A stretch of 64,000 nt of DNA from Podocnemis expansa (GCA_007922195.1 ML682005.1:33812167-33876166); one strand, 5' to 3'. Shown: positions 34,715 to 46,638, numbered from the stretch's first letter. Program-made: numbers and translations. The notes: generated from the sequence alone by a model not told the origin.

Positions 34715-34790
34715 AAAAACACTTTTGTATTGGTGTAACTGTGTCTGCTATAGGGCTTTTACCAGTATAAAAATGTCTTAAAACCCCACA
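34715..34790. repeat. Fragment related to 29722-29830
   Basis: GTATTGGTGTAACTGTGTC and TAGGGCTTTTACCAGTATAA recall the possible MITE end at 29.7 kb. Boundaries unclear. Confidence 0.3.
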
Positions 34791-35987
34791 TGCAGCCAAC
34801 ATTACTATTTTGGCAACAGTAGATAGCATTGATCTGACTTGAGGAAACAAAATAAGTGGGAAAGAGTGTTTCCTAGAATGCCTGACAAGAGACCTACTTT
34901 CTCTTTTCTCTATCTTTAATTTGGTGATGCTTAAGCTGAACATATGAAATATAAATAGTTATGTTTTTTCTCTTCTACTGTACATCCCATGGATCACATA
35001 TCCACTGGGTATTGTACTTGAGGACAATGGCAAAAGTGAAGGCTTTTGGACATTCCCTGCAAGTTGTAATGAAGGTGCCAAAGCTCCAGAGCATCCAAAA
35101 GTCCACCCAAATCACTGCATTTGCTTTGTTTGCCAATGACTAATCTAATGTGTGTTTAACATCTCTCTGTTCTGCTAGGGTTGGAAAAGTACATCTCTTA
35201 AATCACGTGAGTGAGGAAAACCATCTGTAGACACTTCAGCCTTTCTCTTTACGTAACTCAGCCTCCCATTTAACCTTCCATAAACACTGATACCTGTGTC
35301 CTCTAGGACGGGATGTGAAAGTCATCTAATGCTAATGAGCTATTCCTCCTAAGAAGAGAAACATTGCAGAATTCCCTCTAGTGGTATTACCTTCTTCACT
35401 CCCATCCCACTCCTCTACCTTTGGGACAGTGAGGTCTTTGTACAATTTCTGCTTTTCTTCCTCTGTGCCATTTCAGAAAATGTACAGAAGCTAAATCAGT
35501 TTTCTGTCATTCAAAGTAAAAAGGAAAATGTATCACAGTATGTCTTGCTTTATATGTTCAAATATAAAGAATTTACCATGTCTTCCAGTCCCTTCATTTT
35601 ATCAGACATTTGTATATACCATCACAAATGAACAGCAGATTTAGATTTGATTTCCGAAATTAAAAATAATTTTCTGGTATATCCTGTTGCTGCAGTAAGT
35701 CTACTAACAGCATACTTAAAAGACTCTAAAATAAGAAGTTAGTTAACTAAACAGTTGTTAGTTGTTTGCTAGCTAGTGGTGCGTGAGCACAAGAACATCT
35801 CTCTTCTAAACATAAGCTCAGAATCCAGCTGTCCTGGATTCCTATCCAATTAGGCATCAGCACACTGCCCTTAAATCTGCTGATGAAGAGTGAGAGTAAA
35901 CAAATTTGAAAATCTCCTCCTAAGATGGCATGAAATTCACAGAAAGTCAAATGTGAAATGTGACACATCATTTTGTGTCTTCAAAGA

Positions 35988-36117
35988 GTCCAACAAAGTG
36001 GGAGTTTTTCCCACAAACACTCATGCAATCACTAATTTTTTTAGTCTTTAAAAGTGCCACAGGACTCCTTGTTTGTTTTGCTGAGCTAGACTAACGTGGC
36101 TACCCCTTTGGAACTCA
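35988..36117 (+). mobile_element. Penelope-like terminal fragment
   Basis: The hammerhead-like block is degraded (CAACAAAGTGGGAG, TTTTTCCCACAAACACTCAT). It is followed by TAGTCTTTAAAAGTGCCACA, GGACTCCTTGTTTGTTTTGC and the end CTAGACTAACGTGGCTACCC-CTTTGGAAC. It is terminal sequence only, with no coding part. Confidence 0.7.
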
Positions 36118-36749
36118 TCATGTCTGTGTGTGTGATGAACTGGAGCTCAACTCCTAACTATGGCCAGGAAACAGAAAGAAGAGGTAGGGGGAAAGGAGTA
36201 AGGAGGAGCCCTGTAATAGCTCTTTAAAGCTCTTTTGTTTTTCTGAAAAAAAAGATACAAGCCCAGTTGCAGTTGAAAAATGCATAGTGCAACTCAGAAG
36301 GGACTGAAATGATGGCTTTAATCCATCTTTGTGTTTTTCTATGCTGGTGCTGGCAGTATACCAGTTTGATACCCTAGTAACAGAGAGCGGCCATGGACTT
36401 TTTCCAAGTTGCAGCAGCTGTTAGTGATTCCAAGGAACTGTAAAAGCAGGTAGGGATTAGCAAGGCAGAAGGAAACTCTGAATTAATGGTACTCGGTTTC
36501 ACAAAGTTGGGTCACATTCCTACAAACCCTCACTCACCTCAGTAGTCCCAATGGCTACAGTGATCCAACTAACACAACAATGGAATACTCACGCGAGTAT
36601 AATTATTCAGGGGACTAGGTCCTTCCTTATTAATATTACTGATGTTAAGAAAATACTTGGATTTTGGCTTTTTGAGGGAGAACAGCAGGTTCTTTTTTGT
36701 CATGCTTTACCTAAGCAGTGGAGTCTTGCCCAGTCCTTAAAATCACACA
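36118..36749. other. Non-coding DNA with an ancient repeat relic
   Basis: 36515-36620 contains TCACTCACCTCAGTAGTCCC and TGGAATACTCACGCGAGTAT, a diverged palindromic repeat resembling the one at 34.0 kb. Nothing else identified. Confidence 0.35.
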
Positions 36750-37257
36750 AGCTATGTCCACATGTACAGGGTTAATTTGATGTAAGTTAAATTGAAATAA
36801 GTTAATTTGAAATCAAACCATTAAATCAATTTAAGTTAAATCGAATTAAGCAAAAACACCAAATCAAAATAACAAGTCCAGACACAGGACTTGCTATTTC
36901 AATTCAGGAGAGGGGCACCATGGGAGGTGCGGCAATATGGTCCCCTAGAAGGGCCATGTTCCAACCAAATATACAGAAAAAGGAAGGCACCCTAGGAAGG
37001 AGAAGGGCAAAAGTGTTAAATCAAAATAATGGCTATTCTGAAATAATACATCTGAATGGTGTTATTTCAAAACAACTTTTTCAATTTAAAAGTTATTTCG
37101 ATTTCTTCCTAGGTTTTACTGTTTCAAAATAAGGGTTGTTGTTTCAAAATGAGAGGGCTCATCATTTCAAAATAATGAAACATCACTTCGACATGACTTT
37201 TTTTAAATAGAAACAACACTCGTTGTTTGAATTTAAAAGCAATGTGTGGACATAGCC
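36750..37257 (+). mobile_element. PIF/Harbinger-type MITE E6
   Basis: Termini are AGCTATGTCCACATG and GTGTGGACATAGCC, flanked by ACA on both sides (36747-36749 and 37258-37260). The left arm is of the TTAAATTGAAATAA/TTAATTTGAAAT type and the right arm of the TTATTTCAAAATAA type, so the two arms are not the same sub-type. The core at 36868-37020 has AACAAGTCC...GGACTTGCTATT and GGGCACCATGGGAGGTGCGG. The GGCAATATGGTCCC hairpin is diverged, and AGAAGGGCAAAAGTGTT follows. Length 508 bp. Confidence 0.8.
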
Positions 37258-37260
37258 ACA

Positions 37261-38207
37261 GTGTCCTCAGTCCATGTACAATATCTGTTGACTGTAAAGG
37301 GGGCTCAAGCATAGGCCTAAAGCAGTAAATGGCCTCATGTATGAACCAACACCTTTTCTTATTTGCAAGCACACAAATAAAATGGCAAAATGAGATCTAG
37401 AATGAACAGCTGAGGCAAAAGACTAAGATCAACAGAGTGACTCGAGTCCTTAACTCTCTCTTGAGAAGGAAAACATGAGCTTGAAGACCTGATCTCATCA
37501 ACGGCAGCTTTCTGCTAACTTTAAGAATCACCTTTATAAAAACAAAGTAAATGAAAATTGAACAATAAATACAACATTAAAGCAACACTAATGTGGACTG
37601 TGGGAGAAACGTTTTATATACTCCACATAAAAAAACAATCAGTTTATGGCTTGTAAACTGAGGTCCATAAAAGGCAAAACCGACAAAATGCAACCAATAC
37701 CTTGGGAAAGACTTACCAAGCTTTCGTGGAACTAAACTGTATGTGTATATGGTAAATTACTACAGATGCCAGGACTCATAAACATTTTGAAAGAAGTACC
37801 ACCCCCTAAGGGGAATTGCTTATATTGGCTCATGGCAATGTCAAGAGGCCCAGAGGACAAATAAGTTTTTGGTATAAAGAGTCAGAGTGAATTGATGGAA
37901 AGAGCCCTCTTTCTGATCTAGAAATGGAGAGGAGATTGTACCAAGAGGGCAAACCCTTGCTGATGTTTCCTCAGTAATGTTTTTGTCCTAAATGAATGAC
38001 TTCTGTTCTGTGAAAGCTGGCTGATCGCTAGTAACCTGTCATTGTTCCTGAGAGACAGCAAACTGAAGATATGAGACTAAGTTCAGGCCTGCTTGGATAA
38101 TCATATTGAAGTTCAGGGAGATAAGTCTCAATTTCTCATCTGCAGGGAGAAGGATGCAGGTGCCTATCCACAGAGAGATGGTGGCTGGAGTCTGAAACCT
38201 GAAGAGG
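37261..38207. other. No recognised feature
   Basis: Non-coding DNA; nothing identified. Confidence 0.5.
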
Positions 38208-38215
38208 CTTTAAAG

Positions 38216-38407
38216 CAGGGGTCTCAAACTCAAATCACTGCAATGGCCGCAGGAGGACTAGTACAGGGCCGCATGAGGATTAGTATGTTAGCCCAAGGAC
38301 CGCATCACTGAAACCTTTCCATACAACAGTATTGCAAATATCAGTAACAATATTGTCATTGTGGGCCGCAGGAAATAGCTTTAGGGGCTGCATCTTTGAG
38401 ACCCCTG
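38216..38407. mobile_element. hAT-type MITE (CAGGGGTCTC termini)
   Basis: The inverted ends CAGGGGTCTCAAAC and CTTTGAGACCCCTG match at 13 of 14 positions. A perfect 8-bp duplication CTTTAAAG lies at 38208-38215 and 38408-38415, as expected for hAT. The interior has the GGGCCGCA motif. Length 192 bp, non-coding. Confidence 0.88.
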
Positions 38408-38697
38408 CTTTAAAGAGACTCTAGTGGGGAGAGAGGTAGAGTTAACCTAAAGCTGTAACAGGTATTAGACAACCTTCCATCACTATACATCTCTTACAAC
38501 CTGATTGAAACTCATGCTACTTCCAGTTAATGTACTTGAGATAATATAGGCTATAGGGTGAAACTTCACCCTTTTAGTTCATAAGTCAGGAAAAGATTTC
38601 ACTTCAGCTCAACAACAATGTATATCATTGCACGAGTGGCTAAATCCACAACATGAGGAAAGAGGTTGCCTTCTTTAAACCATTTGGTGATGTAAAC

Positions 38698-38878
38698 CAG
38701 TAGTTTTCAAACTTTTTTTCCGCAGGACCCAGTTGAAAAAAAAAATCATTTATGCCCATGACCCAACAATTACATCTCATTACAGTCTTTTGCCAGTGGC
38801 AGCATGGTGTGCCACAACCCAATGCCTAAGGGTCTGCAGCCCAGTACTGGGTCCCAACCCCAAGACTGAAAACCACTA
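38698..38878. mobile_element. hAT-type MITE (CAGTGGTTTTCAAACT termini)
   Basis: The ends CAGTAGTTTTCAAACTT and AGACTGAAAACCACTA are diverged inverted repeats. The 8-bp duplication ATGTAAAC lies at 38690-38697 and 38879-38886. The interior has GGACCCAGTTG and GGGTCCCAACCCC. Length 181 bp, non-coding. Confidence 0.85.
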
Positions 38879-38886
38879 ATGTAAAC

Positions 38887-39439
38887 TACTCAGGATACCG
38901 GTGGTCTGATTTGGTATGGCAAATCTAATTTTTCTAGAAGAAATTTGTACATCACCTTCTTTTGTTCCTTCTTTTTCAATGTGATTATAAGGAACAGAAG
39001 GCAAGGAAACACTTTACTATAACATTTATATACACGCTACACTAACTGTGGGACTCAGATTGCCTTTTAAGACTTTTTATGGTGTTAAAAAAGGACCTGT
39101 GAAAGTGATTACCAGATTCTACTGCTTTGGGATGGGACCTGAATTTCCAACAATCCAGAAGAAACATGGTATGAATGGATTTGGAAGATAGGCACACCAG
39201 CCTACCTTAAGATGATCTCACAAGAGATGAAGCTAGCAGGAGACCTAGCCTCCAGAGACCTAAAGTGTGAGGAGACGCAACAAAAGCAGAGGAGAAGACT
39301 GAACTCGTCCATTCCAAGTTGACAAAGCAGATAAGAAAGGGGATGTGGGGAGGAGCATGAAAACCATGTTGTCACCTATTCATTCCAGCTGACTGAAAAA
39401 AGATTGCAAAAATTTGTGACCCAAATATGTTCCCCAATG
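38887..39439. other. No recognised feature
   Basis: Non-coding DNA; nothing identified. Confidence 0.5.
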
Positions 39440-41590
39440 CTAAAAAGGTCAGAGTTATAGATTCTAAGTCCAGAAGGAACCATTGTGATCATCTAATTTG
39501 GCCTCCTGTACAATATAGTCCACAGAATTTCCTTCCCCTTCTGGTACCCTCTCCACTCCCCACCCTCCACATTTTTATCTTTTAGAAAAACATCCAGTCT
39601 TGATTTAAAAATTGCTATTGATGAAGAATACCTTTGGTAAATTGTTCCAGTGTTAATTATCCACACTGTTAAAAATTTACACTTTATTTCTGGTCTGAAT
39701 TTGTCTAGCTTCAACTTCCAGGTATTAATTTAAATTCCATTTTTTTCCAATAGATAAAAAAGCTGCTTATGCAATATTTGTTCTCTATGTAGATACATGA
39801 AGAAAAAATCTAATCAAGTCATTCCTTAACCTTTTCTTTGTTTAGCAAAATACACTGAATTTATTGAGTCTATCACTACAAGGCATGTCTTCTAATCTTT
39901 CAATAATTTTTGTGGCTCTTTTCTGAATCCTCTTCAATTTATCAATGTCCTTCCTGAACTGGGTGCACCAGAACTGGACATATCATTCCAGCAGTAGTTG
40001 AATCAGTGCAAAATACAGAGGTAAAATAACCTCTCTACTTAGATTCGGGATTTCTCTAAGTATGGATCTCACAGTCTCATTAGCTCTTTTTGCCACATGC
40101 TTTGGTGAATGTTAAACAGAATCTATTAACGTTGGACATTTTTACATCACGAGAACCACATAACTTGAATCTCATAGTTTTAAAAGAGAAGCTTAGAAAT
40201 GCTAAACATGATCAGGTAATGATCTTAAACTACTATGATCTTTTAGATCTCTGATCAATTCCTTTTTATCTGTTAGCACAGTTGACAATAGGACAATACA
40301 AAATTCACCCATGTTGGCTGCAGATCTTTTAGACTTAGGAAAGTTAACTATAATGTTTAAAAAAATGCAAGGAATGTTTTAGTGCTGGGAGAATGAGACT
40401 ACCAACATATGCCAGTCAAATTAAAATTCCCCACAACCACAGTTTCCACCCTCTCCCCCCATATGTTATAAATAGTTTGTAGACATTTACTAGCATGGGA
40501 CTCATCTGGGATTTAGCTCAAGTACATGCTCGTCAGGTGATGTATTCCATCCCTCTCAGTTTCTGTCCAGCGACTCAACTCTCTGGCTGAGCCCTTTTGG
40601 TAGGTTCCCACATTCTGGGGCAGGATTTAGTTCAGGCAACCCACTCAGAGTCCACGGCTGCCACTACTCCTTAGTGCTGCCGACAGGCTGTCTGGACGGT
40701 AGGTGGGGAGAGACCAAAGCCAACTCATTTCTCTATGCCCCAGCCCAGGGACCCTGCAGATCATGTCCTGACACCATCACAACTCCCAGTGTAATCCTTT
40801 AGATCCCCATGGCCACATCCATGCTTCCTAATACCTCTTGCCCTTGCATCAGGGCTATGGGCTGTAGCTTACTCAGAACCCTGGCAGTCCACTTGGAGCT
40901 GACCCTGGTCTTGCTCCTACAGCCGGGCAGACAGCACATCCATTCACCCTAAGTGCCAGGGCAAAGACTGCTCAGAACTGTGGCTGCAGTCCTCTTTTAT
41001 ACAGGGCTCCTGGGACCTGATTGACTTTGCAGCTGCCTGCTCCCATTGGCTGCTTCTTTTCAGGGATTTAAACCCAGCCCCCTACAAGATTCATAAAGGG
41101 TGCTATTCCTGTTCCCTGGTGTGATTCAGTGGTCTGGAACAGACACCATCTAGTACAACATGTTTCACTTTATCAGTTAGAATAATGATCCATAAACATT
41201 CAAAATTCTCTTCTTTTGAGTTAACAGTGACTTAAAAACAGGCAATGCCTTTTTAAACAAAACACTGTCACACTCCTTCTCCATCTTTGCCAACCCGAGC
41301 CTTCCTAAATGGGTTATAACCACTGACTTTAATATTGCTGATTCATCCTACCAGGCTTCAGTGATAACTAAATCAAATTTATGTCCATAAATGAGCAATT
41401 CCATTTTCTCTTGTTTGTTACTTAGGCTTCTAGCATTAGTGTATAAAAAAGACAACTATTTCTTCTCTTCTTGTCCTTCAGTTTTCTTGATTAATCATGT
41501 CCTCAACATTTCAATTTTGTGTGGAGAGTTCATATTTTCCCTCTTGTTATTCTCCAGTTTTGCTATTAGTTTAACTCTTTCCTGACTACT
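39440..41590 (-). mobile_element. Old CR1 LINE relic, internally deleted and interrupted
   Basis: On the minus strand the 3' end is near 39440 (complement of TCCAGAAGGAACCATTGTGA). Upstream, 39560-40110 carries the RT C-terminal region, for example the complement of CTTCCTGAACTGGGTGCACC and CAGAACTGGACATATCATTC. A separate piece at 41281-41590 translates on the minus strand as VYTNARSLSNKQEKMELL and then LVITEAW. This is the N-terminal CR1 endonuclease, with the catalytic E of the TETW box retained. A short stretch near 40400-40450 may be the GDFN region. The reverse transcriptase core is missing and a GC-rich insert lies between. Frames are fully broken. Confidence 0.75.
40480..41150. other. 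GC-rich insert of unknown class inside the CR1 relic
   Basis: A compositionally distinct block interrupts the CR1 endonuclease pieces. It includes TTTTATACAGGGCTCC (about 40994) and CCCATTGGCTGCTTC (41043-41057), a promoter-like arrangement. It might be a long terminal repeat or another insertion, but I found no paired ends. Confidence 0.35.
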
Positions 41591-43196
41591 CTATAAAGCA
41601 TGTCCCCAAGTTGATTTATTCCCCTTCTACTATGGGGGAAGCCACTAAAACTATGCAGTATCTCCCCCCCACAGAAAGTGGACCAAAGTTCCACAAAATT
41701 AAAGCCCTACACCTTACTTCCATTTTCCAGAGAGAAATTATCTTCCAGAATCTTGTTTTCATTGTTTGTGACAGGAAGGATCTCAGTGAAGACAGCTTGG
41801 AAATTCTTCATCAAGTTAAAATCCTGTAAGTCATTTACTAGCTGTGAGATAACCCATGATGCATTAATGATGATAAGAACCATCACCAAGAATTATTTAT
41901 CAAATTCAGAGGCCTATCCAATCTTAGAGTTACATCTGGTATGTTGGCTTTCGGATGTCCTCCTGACCCTTGCAGAATGTTCTTTTGATACTCCTGAGCC
42001 CTGAAGCTTCAACATGTATTGTCTGTGTTCATTGGACAATTAGAAAATTCTTTTCTGGGAAGCTTGATTTTCTTATAGGTTGGGCCAAGCAACCATCTAT
42101 GAGTATGTTCTAGAAATCTTTCCATTCCCTCAGATGAGCTGTATCTTGACTGATAGCTTCTATTTTTTTTTTTCAGTGTTGAAAGACTGATATGCTTGAG
42201 ACCTTTAGCTGTATGGAATTCCTCTAGTTTCTTTTCTCTGTGGTGACCATAGGCTGCCCAACCTCATCCATCTCTAACTATGCAGAATTGTTGTTGTGAC
42301 CTCTTGTTGCAAATGCAAACTGCCAGCCCTCCTATCTGACCTCCACTATCATCAATTCCTTTATGGCCAGTTCTGGTCTTCCTTGAACTTGGGTACTGGT
42401 GAGTCTTGAATCTGCTCATCTAGGAACTCCTCAGATTCTCTGGATCTTAGTAGCATCTCAGCTTGCCCCTGCAGTCCAAGAATCTCCTCCACCACAGCAA
42501 CCAACTTGTACTTTGTGCATTGTCTTCACACAGGAGATAAAACATAGCATATCTATACATAAAATGCCACATCACTGCTATTCCAACACTTGACCATCTT
42601 GATACAACATGTATTGCTGAACCTGCAAGGTCAGCCTCTTATGCTTCCTCTCTCAAGTCCCACTGAAATTCATGCTAGCTTCCTCTGTTTGCAGCTCTCA
42701 AGTTCCTTTGGCAAGCAACTTTTTATACCAAATCTTTCCTACTTAATTCAGGTCAACCCCAGGGAATGATTAACCACTCAAGAATGGTCTACACTGCCAC
42801 TGGCAGTCAAGAGGAGACACTCAAGCTATGTTATGCAGCATTAGTATCTTCCATCAACTTACTTATGTTGCCATACCATGGCGTCTTCACTGAGCTCTGT
42901 CAATGGGAGATACTCTCTGGGGGACACATCCTTACTACTTTCAGGGAGATGGATTAATGATGTTGACTGGAATGCACTTCTGGGAACACCTGAACCAGTC
43001 TCCACCACCCACTTAATTGATCCCACTTCATCGATCCCTGCCGCAGTGACAGTGAAGACATACCCTAAGATACTTCAAACATCTGAACTGTTCAAAGTCC
43101 CAAGCACTTACTCAGGGGCCAAAGTCCAGCTACACAGCCTGTACACAGAGAACAAACAAACAACCCATAGATGGACCAAAAACACCACTCAAATTC
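41591..43196. other. No recognised feature
   Basis: Non-coding DNA. The short frames at 41678-42004 and 42878-43207 have no recognisable domain. Confidence 0.5.
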
Positions 43197-43328
43197 AAAG
43201 CCTCTGACGACGTGGGGTTTTCTCCCATGAAAGCTCATGCAATAAATAAATCTGTTAGTCTTTAAGTACCACAAGACTCCTTACTTTTTTTGCTTTACTA
43301 GACTAACACGGCTGTCCCTTTGGAACTT
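43197..43328 (+). mobile_element. Penelope-like terminal fragment
   Basis: It starts at GCCTCTGACGACGTGGGG, with hammerhead-like core CTGACGA, stem GTGGGG/CTCCCAT and GAAA. It continues with AGCTCATGCAATAAATAAAT, CTGTTAGTCTTTAAGTACCA, AGACTAACACGGCTGTCC and CTTTGGAAC. No coding sequence is recognised upstream. Confidence 0.78.
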
Positions 43329-44208
43329 GATTTTCATGGTACAGTATATGCTGTTTTTATGTAATGTTTTCGCAGAGCATTCCTTTACACTGGATTCCTT
43401 TGCCTTTTATGAAAAAGTATATCAGGTGGATTGTGTAACTTGCTAAATTTAAGCTATCCGCTTCAGAGGAAAATTTGGACTTTTCAGCTGCAACAAGTGT
43501 TTTATTCCAGAAGGCACCACTCTTAGAAGTCAGTAATCATCATATGATCAGACTGGGAATTTGTAGTAATGATGGGCTAAGACTGAATTCATATTTCAGG
43601 CTTTATTCAGAAAATCAACCAAAAACTATATTCTTAAAGAAAATACTTGACCCTTTTAAGTCTGCACACTTTGGAGAGAATGGACAAAAGAGAGCTTTCC
43701 TGTGATATTTTACTACATCTGATTCCAGGATTGAGCACAACCTGCAAGTTAAGATGTTACAAAAATGAAAAGTAAGACACTGCAGCATCTTCAAAAAATT
43801 TCAGCTTAGTTTGGCTCTAGAAGATGACAAACTTGAGGGTGTCAGTGAGCATAGTACAGAGTTTTAAACACTGGGCATTTAAGGAGGCTAGATCTGAATT
43901 CAAACTTGAGATTTTGATTTTATTGATGATTCAGATGAAATTTTTCTTTCTTTCTTAACTCATTTGGTATCCTTAATAAGTAGCAGGATCTGTCTAAAAA
44001 CCAAATAGATATATATATATATATATATTCCAGGTTCTCTTGTCTCATCCATGCATGGTTTGTTCCAGTAACCCACTTATGATCAGATTGTCTTGGTTCC
44101 CCAACATCTGGCACAGACCTTGTTAATCCAGGCAACATCCAAGCCAGCACAACTCTCCTAGTTTGTGTCACTCTCATATTCAAGGTAAGTGTTAGGGGGT
44201 CTTTTGCC
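43329..44208. other. No recognised feature except an (AT)n run
   Basis: Non-coding DNA with an AT microsatellite at 44009-44028. Confidence 0.5.
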
Positions 44209-44326
44209 TCAGGACCCCTACTGGGAAAATAGGTAGATACCCACCAGGATTTGAACCCCAGTCTCCCATATCAAAGGGCATTACTCTTAACCACTATAGT
44301 GCTCTTAACCACTACACTAGCCAGTC
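44209..44326 (-). repeat. tRNA-like SINE fragment next to R4-like copy B
   Basis: On the minus strand it reads TAGTGTAGTGGTTAAGAGC (A-box-like), a second TATAGTGGTTAAGAGTAA (duplicated A-box region), a CCC-TTTGATAT-GGG stem-loop, and GGGGTTCAAATCC (B-box-like, plus-strand 44246-44258). A non-tRNA part follows toward 44209. The arrangement is that of a tRNA-derived SINE with a partly duplicated head. It is not a functional tRNA: the loop is 8 bases and there is no acceptor stem. Confidence 0.5.
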
Positions 44327-45855
44327 ACCCAAAATCACCAACAGCAGAAACTGAACAGTACTGGAAGAACATATGGGAGAAAGAGAAGACTCATAACACC
44401 AGTGCAAAGTGGCTGCAGGACCTGAGAACAGACCACAGCAATCTCCCAGAACAGAAACCAGTCACCATCACAGTAGCAGACATCCAACAGCGGGTCAAGA
44501 ACATGAAGAGCTGGACAGCACCTGGACCGGACATGATCCACACCTACTGGCTAAAGAAACTAACAGCAGTGCATGAACGCCTAGCAGCACAGATGAACCA
44601 GGTGCTAGCAGCAGGCTCCCACCCAGACTGGCTAACACAAGGAAGGACAGTGCTGATCATGAAAGACCCCCACAAGGGAACAGCACCATCCAACTACCGG
44701 CCAATAACCTGCCTCCCCACAACATGGAAAGTCCTATCAGGCATCCTAGCCACCAAGCTACAGGACCACATTGGCCAGTACATGAGCACAGCTCAGAAGG
44801 GCATTGGGAACAACACCAGAGTCTCAAAACACCAGCTGCTCATAGATAGAGCAGTCACCCAAGACTCAAGGTCTAGACAGACCAATCTGAGCACAGCCTG
44901 GATTGACTACAGGAAAGCCTACGACTCAATGCCGCACACATGGATCTGTGAATGTCTGGCGCTATACAAAGTCAACAGGACACTAAGGACCTTCCTCAAG
45001 AACTCAATGGGACTGTGGAAGACAACACTGGAAGTCAACTCAAGACAGCTTGCACAAGTGGCCATCAAGTGCGGCATATACCAAGGTGATGCACTGTCCC
45101 CGCTGCTGTTCTGCATTGGCTTGAACCCCCTCAGCCAGATAATCACAAGGACTGGATATGGATACAAGTTCAAGAGTGGAACTACCATCAGCCACCTCCT
45201 CTACATGGGTGACATCAAGCTGTATGCTAAGAATGAACGAGACATCGACTCGCTAATCCACCTGACACAGATCTACAGTGAGGATATTGGGATGTCATCT
45301 GGACTGGAGAAGTGTGGCTGGATGGTAGTAAAGAGAGGAAAGGTAGTCAAGACTGATGGGGTGGAACTACCAGCAGGCCACATAGCAGACATACAGACCA
45401 GCTACAAGTACCTTGGCATCCCACAGTCACATGGGACTCACGATGAGGAGGCAAGGAAGACAGCAACATCCAAGTACCACCAAAGGATAAGACAGGTCCT
45501 GAAGAGCCAGCTCAATGGGAAGAACAAGATCCACGCCATCAACAGGTACGCCCTGCCAGTCATCAGATACCCTGCTGGTATATTGAGCTGGCCAAAGGAG
45601 GACATGGAGGCTGCCGATGTGAAGACTCAGAAGCTCCTCACAATGTATGGAGGTTTCCACCCCAAGTCCAACACCCAGAGACTGTACACCAGCTGGAAAA
45701 AAGGCGGGCGGGGATTGGTGAGTGTCAAAGCCACTGTCCTGGATGAAACCCAGAGCATCCGGGAGTACATCAGTAAGATGACACTCAAAGATGAGCTGCT
45801 GAGAGAATGCCTGAGGCAGCAGCAGACATGGGATGTACCATCAACAGATAGCTGA
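44327..45855 (+). pseudogene. R4-like pol, reverse transcriptase part
   Basis: An open frame runs from within the tRNA-like sequence (44251) to 45855, 534 codons. The first 25 or so come from the tRNA-like region and are not element protein. The RT motifs are in order: MKSWTAPGPDMIHTYW, then the PSNYRPITCL box, motif A AWIDYRKAYD (residues 216-225), motif B GIYQGDALSP (275-284), motif C LLYMGD (YMGD 318-321), then SYKYLGIP. The catalytic YMDD has become YMGD, so the polymerase would be inactive even without the later lesion. The frame ends early because 50 bp are missing after QQQTW relative to copy A. That deletion lies between two copies of CATGGGA. Confidence 0.9.
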
Positions 45856-46579
45856 GGTGACTGACATTGGAAAATCCTACCAGTGGCTGGAAAGGGCTGG
45901 ACTAAAAGACAGCACTGAGGCACTGATCATAGCAGCACAAGGACAGGCACTGAGCACCAGATCCCTTGAAGCAGGGGTCTATCACACTGGACAGGACCCA
46001 AGGTGCAGACTGTGCAGAGAGGCCTCAGAGACAGTCCAACACATAGTGGCAAGATGTAAGATGCAGGCAGGAACAGCATACACTGAACGGCACAACCAAG
46101 TAGCTGGCATTGTGTACAGGAACATCTGCACAGTGTATGGGCTAGACCCTCCCAAGACCAGATGGGAGATCCCGCAGAAGGTCATGGAGAATAACAAGGC
46201 TAAGATTCTGTGGGACTTCCAGATCCAGACAGACAGGCAGGTACTAGCCAATCAACCAGACATCGTGATAATAGACAAGGACCAGAAAACAGCGGTGGTG
46301 ATAGATGTAGCAGTGCCAAGTGACAGCAACATCAGAAAGAAGGAGTATGAGAAGCTGGAGAAGTACCAGGGCCTGAAAGAGGAACTAGAACGGATGTGGA
46401 AAGTGAAGGCCAAAGTGTTCCCAGTGGTGGTAGGAGCACTCGGGGCTGTGACTCCTAAGCTGGGAGAGTGGCTCCAGCAGATCCCAGGAACAACATCAGA
46501 GCTCTCTGTCCAGAAGAGTGCAGTGCTAAGAACAGCTAAGATACTGCGCAGAACCCTCAAACTCCCAGGCCTCTGGTAG
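45836..46579 (+). pseudogene. R4-like pol, zinc knuckle and restriction-like endonuclease part
   Basis: It continues the same protein in the next frame after the 50-bp deletion. Counting from the methionine codon at 45833, the knuckle C58-x2-C61-x8-H70-x4-C75 is intact. The PD...D nuclease follows as R135-x6-P142-D143, then V155-V-I-D158-V-A-V, then YEKLEKYQGL. The protein ends at KLPGLW. This C-terminal nuclease nicks the target so the RNA can be copied in place; it distinguishes R2/R4-type LINEs from CR1 and L1 types. No internal stop is seen. The part is separated from the RT only by the frame change. Confidence 0.87.
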
Positions 46580-46636
46580 AGGACCCGAGGTTGAGGAAGA
46601 CACATTCCATCCATAGGGGTGAGAGGGGAATTTTAG

Positions 46637-46638
<2 letters not shown>

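Larger units (their letters stand above)
33735..35987. other. Mostly unrecognised non-coding DNA
   Basis: Two short ancient-repeat-like pieces are noted separately (34030-34125, 34715-34790). A 20-base A run lies at about 34436-34455. No gene identified. Confidence 0.45.
44327..46638 (+). mobile_element. R4/Dong-like LINE, copy B
   Basis: About 2.3 kb of non-LTR retrotransposon with RT, zinc knuckle and restriction-like endonuclease, ending at GGGGAATTTTAGAT directly before an AC microsatellite. The upstream boundary is taken where the tRNA-like sequence stops. Members of this group usually have further N-terminal sequence, so the copy is probably 5'-truncated. It lies in the same orientation as copy A, about 22 kb away. 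Confidence 0.85.

Noticed and set aside
44251..44326. Start codon of the 534-codon frame as a genuine protein N-terminus
   Set aside because: It begins at TTG inside an antisense tRNA-like SINE; the R4-like protein sequence only starts near 44327.
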